DNA of 64,000 bases from Gerris lacustris (Eukaryota > Arthropoda > Insecta > Hemiptera > Gerridae), in NCBI GenBank assembly GCA_951217055.1, contig OX578284.1, positions 28,050,187-28,114,186 of the forward strand, written 5' to 3'. Shown here piece after piece: positions 1 through 12,327 of the stretch; positions within the stretch are counted from its first letter, which is position 1; each line of letters starts with the position of its first letter. The notes beneath the pieces are model-generated. The model ran no database searches, was not told where the DNA came from, and saw only the letters and a list, made by a program, of their open reading frames with translations. The translations under genes were made by a program, and so were the position numbers.

Positions 1-684
1 ACCCAAAAGGGGTTGAAATGTAGCGTATTGTGAAACTTGTCTGGAATGTGATTTTTTGAACAATTATATTATATAATAGCTAATAAGACCATTAAGATTA
101 AGAGAAATCCTTAGTTTTTTACAAATATTTATTTACTTTGTACTTCTATTTATATTGGTGTTTATGTTATTCTTTCTGCTTCCTGCTTCATGTAATGATC
201 TATTTTTTTTGTTAATACTGTAATAAATAAGCTGATATACTCAATGTTTATACATTTATAAATTAATTAAATTTTATATGAGTTTAGATCCGAAGCTTAA
301 TTTGAATTTTGGCTACCTAACCTACCTTTTCTGGTTTAGTCAAAAGAAAATTTAAAGTTCCTGTTTATAATTTACAAAAAACCTTATTTATACAAACTTA
401 AACTTAGTAGTTTTAATAATAATATCTAACAACCTAGGGGCATTCGTTCTCTGATAGGATATTTTCTCAACTTTTATTAATGTCCTTTACATTTTTCCAT
501 AAGCTGCATATTACCTTATCTAGTTTATGCAAGGTTGTAGGGAAAATTATTCTAGCTATCAGTGAAATAAAGCTACATTTTCTATAACCTTCTAAACGTT
601 TGTTCTATTTTAAATGTATTCTATTATACCTAGTGTTAGCCTTTTGTAATACTTTGGACGGGCTATGATAATAACTTGGAAAAG
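1..684. other. AT-rich noncoding stretch, nothing recognised
   Basis: No open frame of note, no RNA gene and no clear repeat boundary seen. Sequence is plain AT-rich intergenic type. Confidence 0.5.
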
Positions 685-1170
685 TTCGTCCCAATCTTGA
701 AGTTACTTGTTTGGGTTTCGTGGTCATCCTAGAAACATCATACCTCCCGACCTATTGTATAGCAAGAGATTTAAAATTTAGTGTACAACTTGAACTTTTT
801 AGCCCAAAAACAGGAAAAATGTCGCGAACTTCATAACTCAAAATTCTTTCGATCAGCGAGCAATTACTAACTGATCACAACATTTTTTATGTTTTGTAAT
901 TTTTGGGTAGGGTATCATTTTAAAGGTATTGATTGCAATGTAGATCACAAATATATATCGCGTTTCCAAAATGGCAGCCATTTACCCCCAAATATATGGG
1001 TAGCTAAGATGCTGTAGGATAATATGCACACCTTGCTCCCCCAAAGTGCAACATTTTATACATATTTTAGTAAAAGAAAACGAATGTTGGATATATGAAT
1101 TTTTATGATCAAAGAAACCCTCTTAGTGTAGCTTGCTCGCAAGTACGTGACGGGATTATTTGACATTTTA
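685..1170 (+). repeat. Interspersed repeat family C, copy 1
   Basis: This segment matches 24165-24600 over most of its length. Shared blocks in the same order include 'cccaaaaacaggaaaaat', 'cgatcagcgagcaatt', 'taagatgctgtaggataat' (one-base variants in the other copy) and 'cacaccttgct'. Both copies are plus strand and diverged by substitutions and small indels, so they are old. No coding potential or terminal structure was recognised, so the class is unknown. Confidence 0.75.
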
Positions 1171-3925
1171 AAAATATTACGAGTCTCTCATGAAAACGTC
1201 CAAAAGGATTATTACTAAGATCTGTCGATATCTAAAAGTCCCTTTATTTTTAAATGGTTCTTTTATACTGCCATGGATTTGGCGGCAATACAAATCATTT
1301 CAGGATTGTATAAACAGGCTTTTACGTCAAGGATGGCGATAGATTAATGAGAGTAAGGGATACAGTTTGTGACATTCTAACATATATCCCAGTTTAGAAA
1401 GGGGAGAGGCACGATTGTATTGTAACAGTGACTGAAACCGCACGACGTCATCAGCTTAAACGTCAAAAAAAGCCTAAGGGGAAGCTGACACGTCAAACTC
1501 TCTACTGCTGTCGGTGACAGTTGACATACACTGCAAGACCAGAAAATATGGCGGCCCTGACGACTCCGCAATATCGGCCCAATAAGTTATCCTACACTTT
1601 CTCTCTTGACAATATGACAGAACGTAACTTTTAACCGGATGGGAGGGAAAAATATATAGGAACTTTGTACCAGCCGCAATATCACCTTTGTGTCAGAGGT
1701 TTTTTTCCCAGGGCGGTCGGGAGATACCGGATAAAAATAAAATATTATTATGGAGGTAGAGTCCCCAAGCTTGTGTAACGGGAGTTCTTTAATGATAAGT
1801 TACGTTTGAAATTTTGTTCGTTTCTCTACTCCTCCTTTGTGGGGGTTTACTTTTTTTTACCATCATACTCGTGGGATGAAAATATATCTCACACTATTGC
1901 CTCGACGTGGATGTTTTCTCTACTTAATCTGACTAAAAACAAAACTTTTGTCAGTAAAGGCAAAAAGTGTGACTAGTAGGAGGTCAACAACTTTAAATTG
2001 AAAAACACTAAAAAAAATAGCATTTTAATTCCTGCATTTAAATTTAATAGCTCCTTCATTTGGTGTAATTTAGTTACATCAATGGTGTCGGCACGACCTC
2101 ATAACCACAGTGTCTTTATTCGACTTTAAATCGTTCTGTTTAATACCCGTAAACATGAATCCAATAAGCGATCAAAACATCGGCCACCAGATCCTTCGAA
2201 TTACAGAATTTACCTTCAAGCCTTCACATTATGTGTGTATGGTGGTTGCTTAAAATAATTTGGTCCGCTAGGTCTGAAGATGACCACAAACAATCTAATT
2301 TACATTTTTTCTCTTTGAAATTTTCCTTCTTTTTGATGAATTGTGAAGTGTTGGCTCCATTTACATTTTCGTTTGTTTATTTTATTTTTTGTCCTTGCTT
2401 TTTTTATTCTTTAGATGTTCACGTTGATTAGTCCCTTTTCTCAATTCCACATCTACTCCTGCTTTTAACTCTCTCTCTTTATTTTGTTAATTACTTAAAT
2501 ATTTTACGTATTCTTGAATTCAGGTCGAGAAAATATTAACGAAGCACGGGTACTACCTATAAAAGCGATTTATACTTTGGTTCCGGTAAATGTAAGTTAT
2601 AAGAATTCGTAATTTCAACTGATCAATATGTAATCATAGTCTTCTTAATAATTCATCGTCCCTTGGTTTTATATTCCGAAGAAAACCTAGAAGAAAAGGA
2701 GAAAAAAGTATGAGGAAAGAACCTTTAATTAATAATCGGACCTCTGCAGATTAAAACCTCTGGAGCCACGGTCGAAGGTTTCCCCCGGGTTGAAATTAAA
2801 CTTTCATAGACGAAAAGGTATTGCTGGAGAAAAAACATAAAAACAAGCCAGAAGAGAAGATGTGAGAACTTGGCAGAGAAAATGGGTAAAATAATTGATA
2901 ATGTTGAAGTTTTCCTCGATGTTAGAGAATGTGTTGTGAATTTCCCACTTGGTTTGGGGGTTTTACCTCTGAGAGGTCGGCAGGAGAACAGGGCCAATAA
3001 GATGTAATTAGATAGGGATAGGGGTGCCGATCCTAGGTTACCGAGCTTTCCACGAGTAATCAGGTTCTGGCAAATTGCGTATATTATACGAGCTTTTCTA
3101 CGATTTCTCTCCGCCTCTTCCTTTTGTAACTTTATGTAATCACTATTTGTATACGTAATTTGTGCAAACCGAACTCACGCGTGTAAAGCATGCTGTCTTT
3201 AAAATGGATTATGTATCTCCGGTCGGTATTTGAAACATTAACATGGGAGTTGAGTTTCTCGACTAACTCTACATTAATGTCTTCTCCCTTTAGTTAGAAA
3301 CCTAACATGTTCTTGTCGTTAAATGAGAGGTGTGTAACTAAGTCAATTAATTAGCTCTGTAACTGATGTGTTACATGCTCTGAACAACATTTTGCTCTCT
3401 ATATTTCAACGCTTGTTTTGAATTAACTCATCAAACTAATTTCATTTAAATTTACTTCAGAAATTATTGAATGTTCAATATTTATGTTTATGCCTTATCT
3501 TTAGCCATAATTAAATAAACTAATTCTAATTTAAATGAAAAATCCTTTATTTTCTTTTGCTAAATTTAATTTGCAGTGTATTTTATCCAATTTCTAAAAG
3601 TCCAGTAAAGTTAATTTATTTTACTAAATGTTTGCCCTACTTTTCGACAATAAATCAATCGCAAAGCTATTTTATGATGGAGCTACAACGCACGGTTGTG
3701 AAGAATAAGAATCCACAGTATTCCATGGGTATACTGAAATTTGATAACGCTTAAAAAAAACACAATTATTTAAGACAGACAATTTAAAAACTGAAATGCG
3801 CTTCAAACATAAAGAAAAAGTAGGTATTCTGTCTGTCAACGTGTTTACTAACATGTTTTCAAACGCCTTTATTTCGAAAAGTTCTTATCCGATTTCGATA
3901 AAATTTGAATGTTTTGTCATATTGC
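1171..3925. other. AT-rich noncoding stretch, nothing recognised
   Basis: Short open frames (60-90 codons) occur here but show no family resemblance and no codon-like pattern. I see no gene, RNA or bounded element. Confidence 0.5.
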
Positions 3926-3930
3926 TACAC

Positions 3931-4500
3931 TTCTTCCGAGCTTACCAGAAGTAACTGAAGCATCATTGTGTTCATTGTAAAATACAACTTTATTTTGTCT
4001 CCAAATTGAAAAACGCCTTGACAGAAATCTGTTTCAGTGTATGGTGTCTGCCGTTCTATCATTTTTGCGAATATATCAAATCTTAAAACCACTCGTTCGA
4101 TTTTAATTATATTTAGACAGTAGGTTATGATTAGTCGTTGTTGGCCCCATAACTCTCTGCGCCTATTGTTTTCTCTTACCTGGCGCACAAACGTTTTTTT
4201 TAATTAACACCTGTATCTTTAAAAGAACTCATTCGATTTTTAAGAAATTTAAATGGTTTGTCGAAAGAAGCTCTCAGAGCATCTTATATTAATTTAAACA
4301 GGCTGTGAGAATTAAATATTGCTTAAATAATTAAACTATTCGTGCAAATTAACAAAACAGTTGTAACAGATTTGTTTTAGAAGAGGGGGAAAATTAATTT
4401 AATTAAACAATAATGGTCTTGATAGCAAAAACTTATTATACACATAGTACGTGATAGGACGAGAGGAAGCTATGTGTAACAGTAATTGTAGACATTTTTT
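3931..4500 (+). repeat. Repeat family A, copy 1 (hairpin-headed, about 570 bp)
   Basis: The head 'cttccgagcttacc' is followed by a degenerate hairpin complement (agaagtaactgaag). The tail is the degenerate 'gaggaagctatgtgtaaca' near 4471. Head and tail are in the same order as in the copies at 4668, 17896 and 47924 and the inverted copy at 51838. Body motifs such as 'ctctgcgcctattgtt' also recur. It is noncoding. The class is unknown. Confidence 0.7.
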
Positions 4501-4667
4501 TTAATTTTTATGTTTTAATATAATTTAATAATGATTTGTTTGTTTCAGGTTATCTAAATGAAATCTTGGCTGTGACTTCGAGAGACTCTCAATTTGCTTT
4601 CATCTGACCTGAATTATAATCGTAAGTGATTTTAATTTCACTATCACTCCCTCATGCGTACACACTT

Positions 4668-5238
4668 TTGCTTCCGAGCTTACCGAAGGTACCAGAAGCT
4701 ATGTGTTGGAACGAACATATTTTATACCTCTGATTTCAAAAATTCCAAGACAGACTGATATCCGTTTAAGACATAAGGGAACATTTTTTTTTTTTCGAGT
4801 CTGTCTGTTGGTCTGTCACTCCATTTTTGCGACCAACATAACTTAAAAACTACACGTCCGATTATAATGAATTTTGTATGGTAGGTCATAATTAACTCAT
4901 TGTTGGTCCCATATAAGTTTAAACCTTCTGCGTCCATTTGTTTCTCTACCATATGCTCACAAACATAACATTTATATACCTCTATATCTTCAAAGGAACT
5001 CATCTGTTCTTTATAAAATGTTTATGATTTGTCAAACATAGCCCCAGATTTATTTCAACCGTCTGCGCTCTTTAAATTTTGCTAAATTGATTCTTTAATT
5101 CAGGTTAAAAATAAAAAAAAAAATTGAAATACTAAAAAACGCGGGAAAATGAAATAAATTTGACAATAATAGGTTGTAAATCCATAAATTTATGAAATAG
5201 AGAAAGCTGTGTGCCACAAAAGTTCGCAGTCTATTTTT
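4668..5238 (+). repeat. Repeat family A, copy 2
   Basis: Begins 'ttgcttccgagcttaccg' and ends 'gtgtgccacaaaagttcgc', matching the family head and tail. It lies about 170 bp after copy 1 in the same orientation. It contains the family block with 'ttgttggtcccatataagtt' followed by 'aaaccttctgcg', also found at 18.2 kb and 33.5 kb. Confidence 0.75.
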
Positions 5239-5564
5239 GTAATAATTAAAATAAAAGTTTTTAATAAAATGCCTACAGATTAGGTCATAATTTTTTATAA
5301 TTACTTTCATATTGCTATAATATAATTTAATTTTTAACCACATTCCCTATTGCGTATTTTCTATACTTGTTGTTTTTTACTCAAATTAATATCTGCTTAT
5401 TATAGTTGTTACTTTTGCAATTATTCGGTTGTTTTGGAAAAATAAGTCAACAATAATTTCATTAACGGAATTTTTTTTTAATGTTCCTGAAATCTTAAGC
5501 CTAACTAATAATTCTTGCGACATCCTCAAAATTTATTTCGGGAGGATTTTTGGAACCTCAGCCT

Positions 5565-5568
<4 letters not shown>

Positions 5569-5639
<71 letters not shown>

Positions 5640-5660
5640 GTGTGTGTGTGTGTGTGTGTA
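5569..5660. repeat. (TA)n-(TG)n compound microsatellite
   Basis: About 66 bases of alternating TA followed by about 24 bases of TG. Open frames translating as Tyr-Ile repeats here are artefacts of the dinucleotide. Confidence 0.98.
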
Positions 5661-6261
5661 TGTATATTGTAATAAATTTACTTCAGCCTTTTATAATTTA
5701 TGGTGTATATTACTTTTTTCTTACGTGTTTTAAACTTTTCTTTCTGTATATTTCTCCACCTTTCTTTTTTAAAGACTATTTGTTTTTCTCAAGTATGGAA
5801 TTGTATCGTGGATTAAGTAAGTTTATGAGGAAAGAAAGCCGATGTTGAGAAAGTGTACAAGGAAAAGGTCAAAAGCAACAGGGTGCCAGTACACTGCCAA
5901 ACTCAACGTGGAAAGAGGGAAACATCGGGGTTTTGGGAAGTAAGTAGCAGCTCCAACGAGGAAATACGAGCTTTGCTAAGATCCAAGCTACAAATCAATA
6001 TACTTTATAAAAAAAAACCTCTTTTACCTTGATATCAGTAATTCTTAAACAGTATTAGATCCTACAAACACAACAATAGCTTTTCTATTTTATTCAACCT
6101 GCGAATATAGTTTTTTAGTCTACAAAATGTCTGGAAAGAACAAAACAAAAAAATAAACATGTATATTTTAGTAAATACAAACTTTTAAAGAGTAATATCT
6201 TTATGCGATGTAGGGTTAAATAGAATTAATCCGTCGAGAAATCTGTCACGGTTGAAGTGGG
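5661..6261. other. Noncoding stretch between microsatellite and LINE
   Basis: A slightly less AT-rich patch at 5800-5990 ('gtgccagtacactgccaaactc' lies here) has no recognisable protein or RNA match. Nothing else seen. Confidence 0.4.
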
Positions 6262-7165
6262 AATGTAATGTAATGTAATCCTTTATTTGTAAATTAGGAT
6301 ACAAAGATCTATAAGTACAATTCACTTTCTTTTTTTTTCCTTTTTTCCCCTATTTACAAAATCAGCCATGCTGAGAATTGAAACTGGGTTAACATTTCTC
6401 TTCCCTTCTTGTTACATAATTTTATTTTTGTTTATGTTTTTATTTTATTTATTTTTCTTTTTATGTTGATGTTCTGTTTGAGCTATTTTTATAGGTTTTC
6501 TAGGTGCTAAACCTCATATTGAGCTCTTCCCAATCTCTTCCACTCTTGCCTATGAGCAGCTACTCGGATCCAGGTTGCCCCTCCGCAGGTTTTCCACATT
6601 TCTTCGTTCCAGTTCTTTTCCGGTCTTCCTCGCTTCCTTTTGTTGCCCCAGGGTCTCCATTCCATTATATCTTTACTCCAGCTGCTTTGTTCCCTCCTGA
6701 TGGCATGGCCGGCCCAGTTCCACTTCCTGTTGTGCACATTCTCTATAATGTCAATCAGTCCTGAGTTGGTTCTGAGCCATTTTTTGCTCTTCCTGTCCTT
6801 CCTGGTGTAGCCCATCATGTAGCGTTCCATGTTTCTTTCCACAACTCGCAACCTCGCTACTACCTTGTTACTTAACCTCCAGGTCTCACAGCCATATGTT
6901 AGGACGGGTACTGTTGTTTCCCAAAGCCTTTTCTTGAGGTCTGTGGGTGCTCTGCTCTTGAAGAAGCTTCTGTTACTCAATAGGGCTTCCCAACCTAGGT
7001 TTACTCTTCTTTGAATTTCTGCGTATTGCCCATCAATACTAAGGAGGTGACCCAAATATAAGAAGTTATTAACTTTTTCTAGCGGCAGGTCTTGGGTGCG
7101 GCGATCACTTTCTTCATTTATAATCATCATTTTACATTTTTCTAAGTTTATATTTAGGCCTATTT
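6262..7165 (-). mobile_element. 5'-truncated non-LTR retrotransposon (CFDP2-type, RTE-like LINE)
   Basis: On the minus strand this holds the C-terminal part of a LINE ORF (7165 to 6507), a roughly 245-bp 3' UTR with an AATAAA-type signal near 6281-6287, and a short tandem tail of ATTAC units (6262-6279). A short-repeat tail rather than poly(A) fits the RTE-type LINEs. The upstream end is lost (5' truncation), as usual for incomplete target-primed reverse transcription. I could not identify a target-site duplication. Confidence 0.88.
6507..7165 (-). pseudogene. C-terminal fragment of LINE reverse transcriptase ORF
   Basis: About 219 codons are open, reading from a truncated 5' edge. The ATG at 7130 is internal, because the family-typical 'IGLNINLEKCK' precedes it in frame. 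Recognisable landmarks are NNFLYLGHLLSIDG (end of the RT palm/thumb), VLTYGCETWRL, the RVVERNMERYMMG stretch, WNWAGHAIRRE, GRPEKNW and the terminal W-rich ATWIRVAAHRQEW. These match the C-terminal half of insect LINE proteins often named craniofacial development protein 2-like. The endonuclease and the catalytic RT motifs are missing, so the fragment cannot be active alone. The frame has no internal stop, suggesting a fairly recent insertion. The RTE-like clade assignment is inference; LINE identity is secure. Confidence 0.9.
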
Positions 7166-7214
7166 GAAGAAGTGGGAATAAAATGTTTATTTTACTTTCT
7201 CATTTAAGCAGAAT

Positions 7215-7510
7215 ATATCTAAATAAAGTATTGAATATGATGCGAAAAGTTGATTTCAACGAATTTACAAGTTTTGAGGTCCCCCGAGTCCTAAACTATA
7301 GTTTTTTTTTTTTTTTAAAAAACGTCTGTGTTCTGTACAGACGCGTGGAGCCTCAACTACTGGACCTATTTCGATAAAATTTAAAATTACATGTTCAGAA
7401 AAGTCTTACCCCAAGACAAATGTCGAGAAATGTATTTTAGCTATAAATTAGAGGGCATAGCCCAAAAACTCAAAAACATTGCTCAAAATTATTTCTCTAA
7501 AATATGCAAA
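7215..7510 (+). repeat. Repeat family B, copy 1
   Basis: Shares ordered blocks with 19585-20190 and 37655-38205: 'ttttgaggtcccccgagtc', a T/A-rich run then 'aaaaaacgtctgtg', 'cagacgcgtgg' (variants elsewhere), 'acatgttcagaaaa', 'tcgagaaatg' and 'cccaaaaactc'. Noncoding, diverged, class unknown. Confidence 0.7.
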
Positions 7511-7899
7511 TATTTCAAATATCTGCGTTTCTGTTTTAAAACTCAATAAAAATTATGAATTTGCTGCATCTATTGCGATTTTTTTTAAATGGATGAATCC
7601 AACCTTACTAGTCAACTTTACCCTATTTCACGGTTTTTATTTAAGGCACTTTATACTAAATCCATATCGTCATTTTAATTAAAGGAGGAAAGTTTTATCA
7701 GTTTACGTTTATGTTATAATATTTAATTTAATGAGATACTAACAAAACAGATGAAATACAGGAACCTTAAGGAGTAAAATTAAATTTTACTCCATTTTAC
7801 GGTTAAATGTAGACACACATTCCAAATTCGTATTTTCATGATTATTACTTACAGGTGGTAGATAGATCCATTATTACCAAATCATACATTCATACAAAC

Positions 7900-7902
<3 letters not shown>
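7511..7902. other. AT-rich noncoding stretch, nothing recognised
   Basis: No gene or bounded repeat seen. Confidence 0.4.

Positions 7903-7965
<63 letters not shown>
7903..7965. repeat. (TA)n microsatellite
   Basis: About 60 bases of alternating TA, followed by a short 'gtacatacatacatg' variant. Confidence 0.97.
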
Positions 7966-7970
<5 letters not shown>

Positions 7971-8149
7971 TACATACATGTATATATAATGCAATTTTTA
8001 AGGTATATTCTTCTTAAATCCTAGGTGCTCGATTTCCTACAATTTCATTCTTAAGGGGAACATAGAACAAAGTTAAGAAAGGAAGTGGAATTTAGCCCAG
8101 ACTGATCTTAAGGGCTTCTATTTTGGATGTAAGCATATATATATTAATA

Positions 8150-8456
8150 AAAGATAATTCTAATTTATACCCAGGTATGTCATACGACACTAGGGACGAC
8201 AGAAGGACAATACCACAGCTTTTCCGGACTGTTTACTTTTAAGAATTTTTCTTCAGTAATTGGAATCAATTACTAATATATTTATTAGATATTTGAAAAT
8301 TATCTTATCAAAGGGGAGGTCATATAGAAATAAGGGGGAGGGATAGAAACTAGATATTCTTGTTTAGTAAATTAACTTAAATGTTCCTTGATGGTAGTTT
8401 ATGAACCCATCATATTTAAAATGATGCTTAGCAGCGAAGCATGGGCTCCAGCTAGT
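8150..8456 (+). mobile_element. Candidate Helitron-like 3' terminus
   Basis: At 8424-8442 a hairpin forms from ATGCTT, a 7-base loop and AAGCAT. Nine bases later comes CTAG followed by T (8452-8456). A short subterminal hairpin followed by CTRR and insertion next to T is the Helitron 3'-end signature. The 5' end was not found, so the start given is a guess. No Rep/helicase coding is present, so this would be non-autonomous. The match is short and could be chance. Confidence 0.4.
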
Positions 8457-8464
8457 ATGTATAT

Positions 8465-8467
<3 letters not shown>

Positions 8468-8532
<65 letters not shown>
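8468..8532. repeat. (TA)n microsatellite
   Basis: About 64 bases of alternating TA starting just after the candidate Helitron end. Confidence 0.97.
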
Positions 8533-8534
<2 letters not shown>

Positions 8535-9109
8535 CCCCGATAAAACTTCTTGGTTGTTAAAAATTGTTACTTTGTATAAAAGTTTAAAGTGGAATTTTAT
8601 TTTTGGAGTACTAAAAAGAATATCTATATGTATATTCGTTTTCTACTTGAGAACTATACATTTATCTAGTACAGATTGAAATATAACATTCATGGGAAGA
8701 AAACTGAAATTCTTCCACATTCGAAGAAAGAAAGTTAAGGAGGGAAATTTGAATAAAATAAGTGAAGGTAGGAAAAAGTTTTTAGAGAGTAAAAAAAATA
8801 AATAAAATAAAGATATTTTTTCTTCAAAGAAATAAAAAAAAGAATTTTAACTTGGTTATATTTTTATCTTCTTATCGCCCTTTTTGGGATATTTCAAGTT
8901 ATATAAAAATATAATATCTTCTCGGTGACTTCTCTTTCAACCCTTTTTATTTTTTTGTCGATTGAATGCGTTTCAGTTCGAATGTTCAACGGATACGCAA
9001 AATTATGTTTTACTCTTTTACAGAAAGAGAAGTATTTATGTTGGGTTTCTTTTAACCTTATCATTTCTATCTATGGTTTTAGAATTGACCTTAGTTGGCT
9101 TACTGGAGT
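8533..9109. other. AT-rich noncoding stretch, nothing recognised
   Basis: No gene, RNA or bounded repeat recognised. Confidence 0.45.
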
Positions 9110-9441
9110 TAGCCAAATATATATAGCCGGAGAGCCAGCGTGGCCGTGTGGGTTAAACCACGTCTGCTCGGCCATCACTGAATCATGATTGGAACGAGAC
9201 GGGGTTCGATTCCTCGCCGTGACGCTCTGATTTATATGGCTCACTATTAATCACATCATACTCGCTTCGGCGGTACTATGTACAGAGGTATGATGTGTGA
9301 AGTGGCTGGAACTCTCTACCGCGGGGCGTAAAAAGGGCCTAAGTGATGGCCTAATTGCAAGATTCGAACAAGTGGTTCGTCCTACCCGTTCTAGTAGAAA
9401 GTACTAGACTACTACTACTACTACTACTAGCCAAATATATA
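9110..9441 (+). mobile_element. tRNA-derived SINE with 14-bp target-site duplication
   Basis: A perfect direct repeat 'tagccaaatatata' (9110-9123 and 9428-9441) brackets a 304-bp element (9124-9427). The 5' part is tRNA-like: an A-box-like TGGCCGTGTGGG at 9141-9152 and a B box GGTTCGATTCC at 9203-9213, which together act as an internal RNA polymerase III promoter in tRNA-derived SINEs. A tRNA-unrelated body follows, then a (ACT)n trinucleotide tail (9407-9427) rather than poly(A). The less AT-rich composition and the perfect duplication argue for a recent insertion. It would be mobilised in trans by a LINE; which one is unknown. Confidence 0.92.
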
Positions 9442-10352
9442 CATGTATTTTTTTATTTTTTTTATGGTAATAATAACTTTTTTTTCTTTGAATTTTTGAA
9501 ATTAAGGAGTATTTGATAACCTCACAAAGCTCTAGAATTTTAATGTTTTTTAACGAAAGTTAATAAAAATGTCAAACAAGTGATTCCACATCGAATCACA
9601 GACCCAATTTTGAAGAAATTTGGATAAATTGGTGAAACTATCCCACACATGGTCTCTTATTAATTTCACCTTTCTGCGCACATTTAATATTTCACTGGGT
9701 ATTAATAACAGATTCAATTATGTGGTCATTCATCAAATAATAGGATGTAAAGAAGCCAAGTGCCACATAAAGAGCAGAATATTCTTTTTATTTGATAAAT
9801 GTATATCATTTTTTATAAATAACATAATAGCTAACTTTTACGACTTGTTTCGTAACTTCCATACATAATTTGTTACATTTATTCATGGTGGACTTGAATA
9901 TGAATAGAGCAAGAAATATATTTAGCAGTCACATTTTAGGCAAATAAATTATCACATTTTGGTGCTTTACTTGACTAGTAACTTTGAAATATTGATTACC
10001 CTAGAGACTACTGATATCCGATCTTAGCTCTCAAGTTTTACTCTTAGTTATAACAAGTTTACTGCCACTAACCTACTCTTTAATCTAACTTGCTAGCCTT
10101 TCATCAACATAAAGTACTATGTTCCAAACTTACATTTTTACTTTATCTTGGTGCAAAAGCTCCCAAAACAAAAAAGTCGGGTATTTTTTTTTTTATTATT
10201 ATTTTTTTTTTTTTTAAATTAGAAGGTGGCCTTAGCTGGTGGTTTTGCATTTATTTATTTTTATTTTATTGCAAATTTGTAATCTACCTTTTTTTGTAAT
10301 CTAGCTTTCGTTTTATTCAAATTAAAAAATGAAGACATTTGAGCTTATAGTT
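9442..10352. other. AT-rich noncoding stretch, nothing recognised
   Basis: Contains T-rich homopolymer runs near 10185-10215. The open frame at 9620-9868 shows no recognisable domain. Confidence 0.4.
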
Positions 10353-11180
10353 CAGGAGATAAAGTGCAAAAAAGTGTCTGACTAACATCAAGCTAGAATT
10401 TTGCGTATAAGTAAATATTTTGGGGCCTTTTAAGAATATGTAGTTGGCTAAGTTCGTCTGCGGGACATAGCTTGACAATAGGCATTTGAAAAAAAAAAAA
10501 AAAACCGGTGGAAAGCGGCCGTGACCTGCCCTTTTTGGTGGAAAATGCGATGTTCATGATCCTGAGTACGAACTTAGTTAGTAGACAAAAAATCAATTTG
10601 ATGATAGTTCGTCACTTAATAGGTTAGAACATCACACACATCACTACAAAAGTTTTATTATTTTTTTTTCTGTCCACCGCAGTCGTCGAACATCAGTTTT
10701 ACCGAAGTAATGTTTCTACAGGACATTACGTATTGGTAGACGCAAGTAGAGATTTCAAACTGCTTATTTTACCTTGGGTCTTATCCCAAAGATAGCAGTG
10801 CCCTTTACTGTTGCCTGTACCTATTATAAATTGTCAAGTGGTAGACAGCCAACTTCCTTGGGACACTACTTACGATATCAATACTTATTTACCTATCAAA
10901 TTCTAACTGTTATCCATGTCTACTTGTTTTCGCGGTCTTCTATACTCGTATGTTATTATCCTAACACTTTATGTACTTACCGCTCTCCCAAATCTTACTT
11001 GGTAATATTTTTACCTTGTTACCTGTTAGCCTTTTTAAGACCACATATTATGTGGTCGACAATGTTCGTCTGCAGGACAAGGCTTGGCCATATATTCCTA
11101 AAGGGCCCCAAAATATTTTTTTATACACAAAATTCTAGCTTGATGTTAGTCAGACACTTTTTTGCACGCTATCTCCTGGA
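10353..11180. repeat. Inverted repeat pair, about 115-bp arms, 590-bp interior
   Basis: The left arm (10353-10467) and right arm (about 11064-11180) are inverted copies. The left holds 'gtgtctgactaacatcaagc' then 'tagaattttg' and 'atattttggggcc'. The right holds their reverse complements. A 174-codon open frame inside (10774-11298) spans the right arm and has no recognisable domain, so I do not call it a gene. No target-site duplication was identified. This may be an old inverted-repeat transposon or two oppositely inserted copies of one repeat. Confidence 0.7.
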
Positions 11181-11716
11181 CTATTACCATATTTGTGTGA
11201 ATTATGAATGCGTATTTAACATTTTTAGCTTCGCTATATTTTCCTATGTGTGGGTAAAAAAGTTGCGCCGTGTTTTAAATTTCAAATTTCTAGCCTGAAC
11301 GGTTAGGTGGATTTGATCCCAAGTGAGACGGACAGACAGACACATAACCCTTTTCATAAGAATTTCGAGGAGGACTAACGAAACCCTAAAGGCGAACAGG
11401 CTATGCGAAAATGTTGGATTATGGTTCTGCCCATCATTATCATGTGAAAATCCCGATTTTTAAACATTTCAAATATACTTAATATCGGATTTATAAAAGC
11501 TTGCTCCCAATAACTGCTTTTTACTGGAGTGCTTTTACTGTAGTGGATGCTTTTTCTTACTCTAACTTGAAAACTGGAAAATCTTTTTTATCTGACATTT
11601 CTCTGAAAGGTTTTATATTAGAAAATCCTTAATCTTTTACCAATGTACCAACAATGTATACATGTATATATTTTGTTTTTCATTCTCACTTCAACGAATC
11701 TTGGAATAAATCCAAA
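11181..11716. other. AT-rich noncoding stretch, nothing recognised
   Basis: Contains a short 'gacggacagacagacac' motif (11329-11343) of the kind found in families A and D. No gene seen. Confidence 0.4.
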
Positions 11717-11729
11717 TATACCGACAGGT
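11717..11729 (+). repeat. Target-site duplication, left copy (PLE insertion)
   Basis: 'tataccgacaggt', repeated exactly at 17763-17775. The two copies bracket the whole Penelope-like insertion. Confidence 0.93.
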
Positions 11730-11757
11730 TAGATATAGGAGCGTCTATGGAGTTCAT

Positions 11758-12327
<570 letters not shown>

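Noticed and set aside
5429..5848. Open frames rich in Tyr-Ile repeats at 5.4-5.8, 11.9-12.2, 14.0-14.25, 17.3-17.6 and 55.9-56.2 kb
   Set aside because: They are translations of (TA)n microsatellites, with no coding signal outside the repeat.
9131..9230. Functional tRNA gene
   Set aside because: A- and B-box-like sites are present, but the spacing and arms do not give a clean cloverleaf, and a SINE body, tail and target duplication surround it.
10774..11298. 174-codon open frame
   Set aside because: Overlaps the right arm of an inverted repeat; no domain, odd composition and no splice or homology support.
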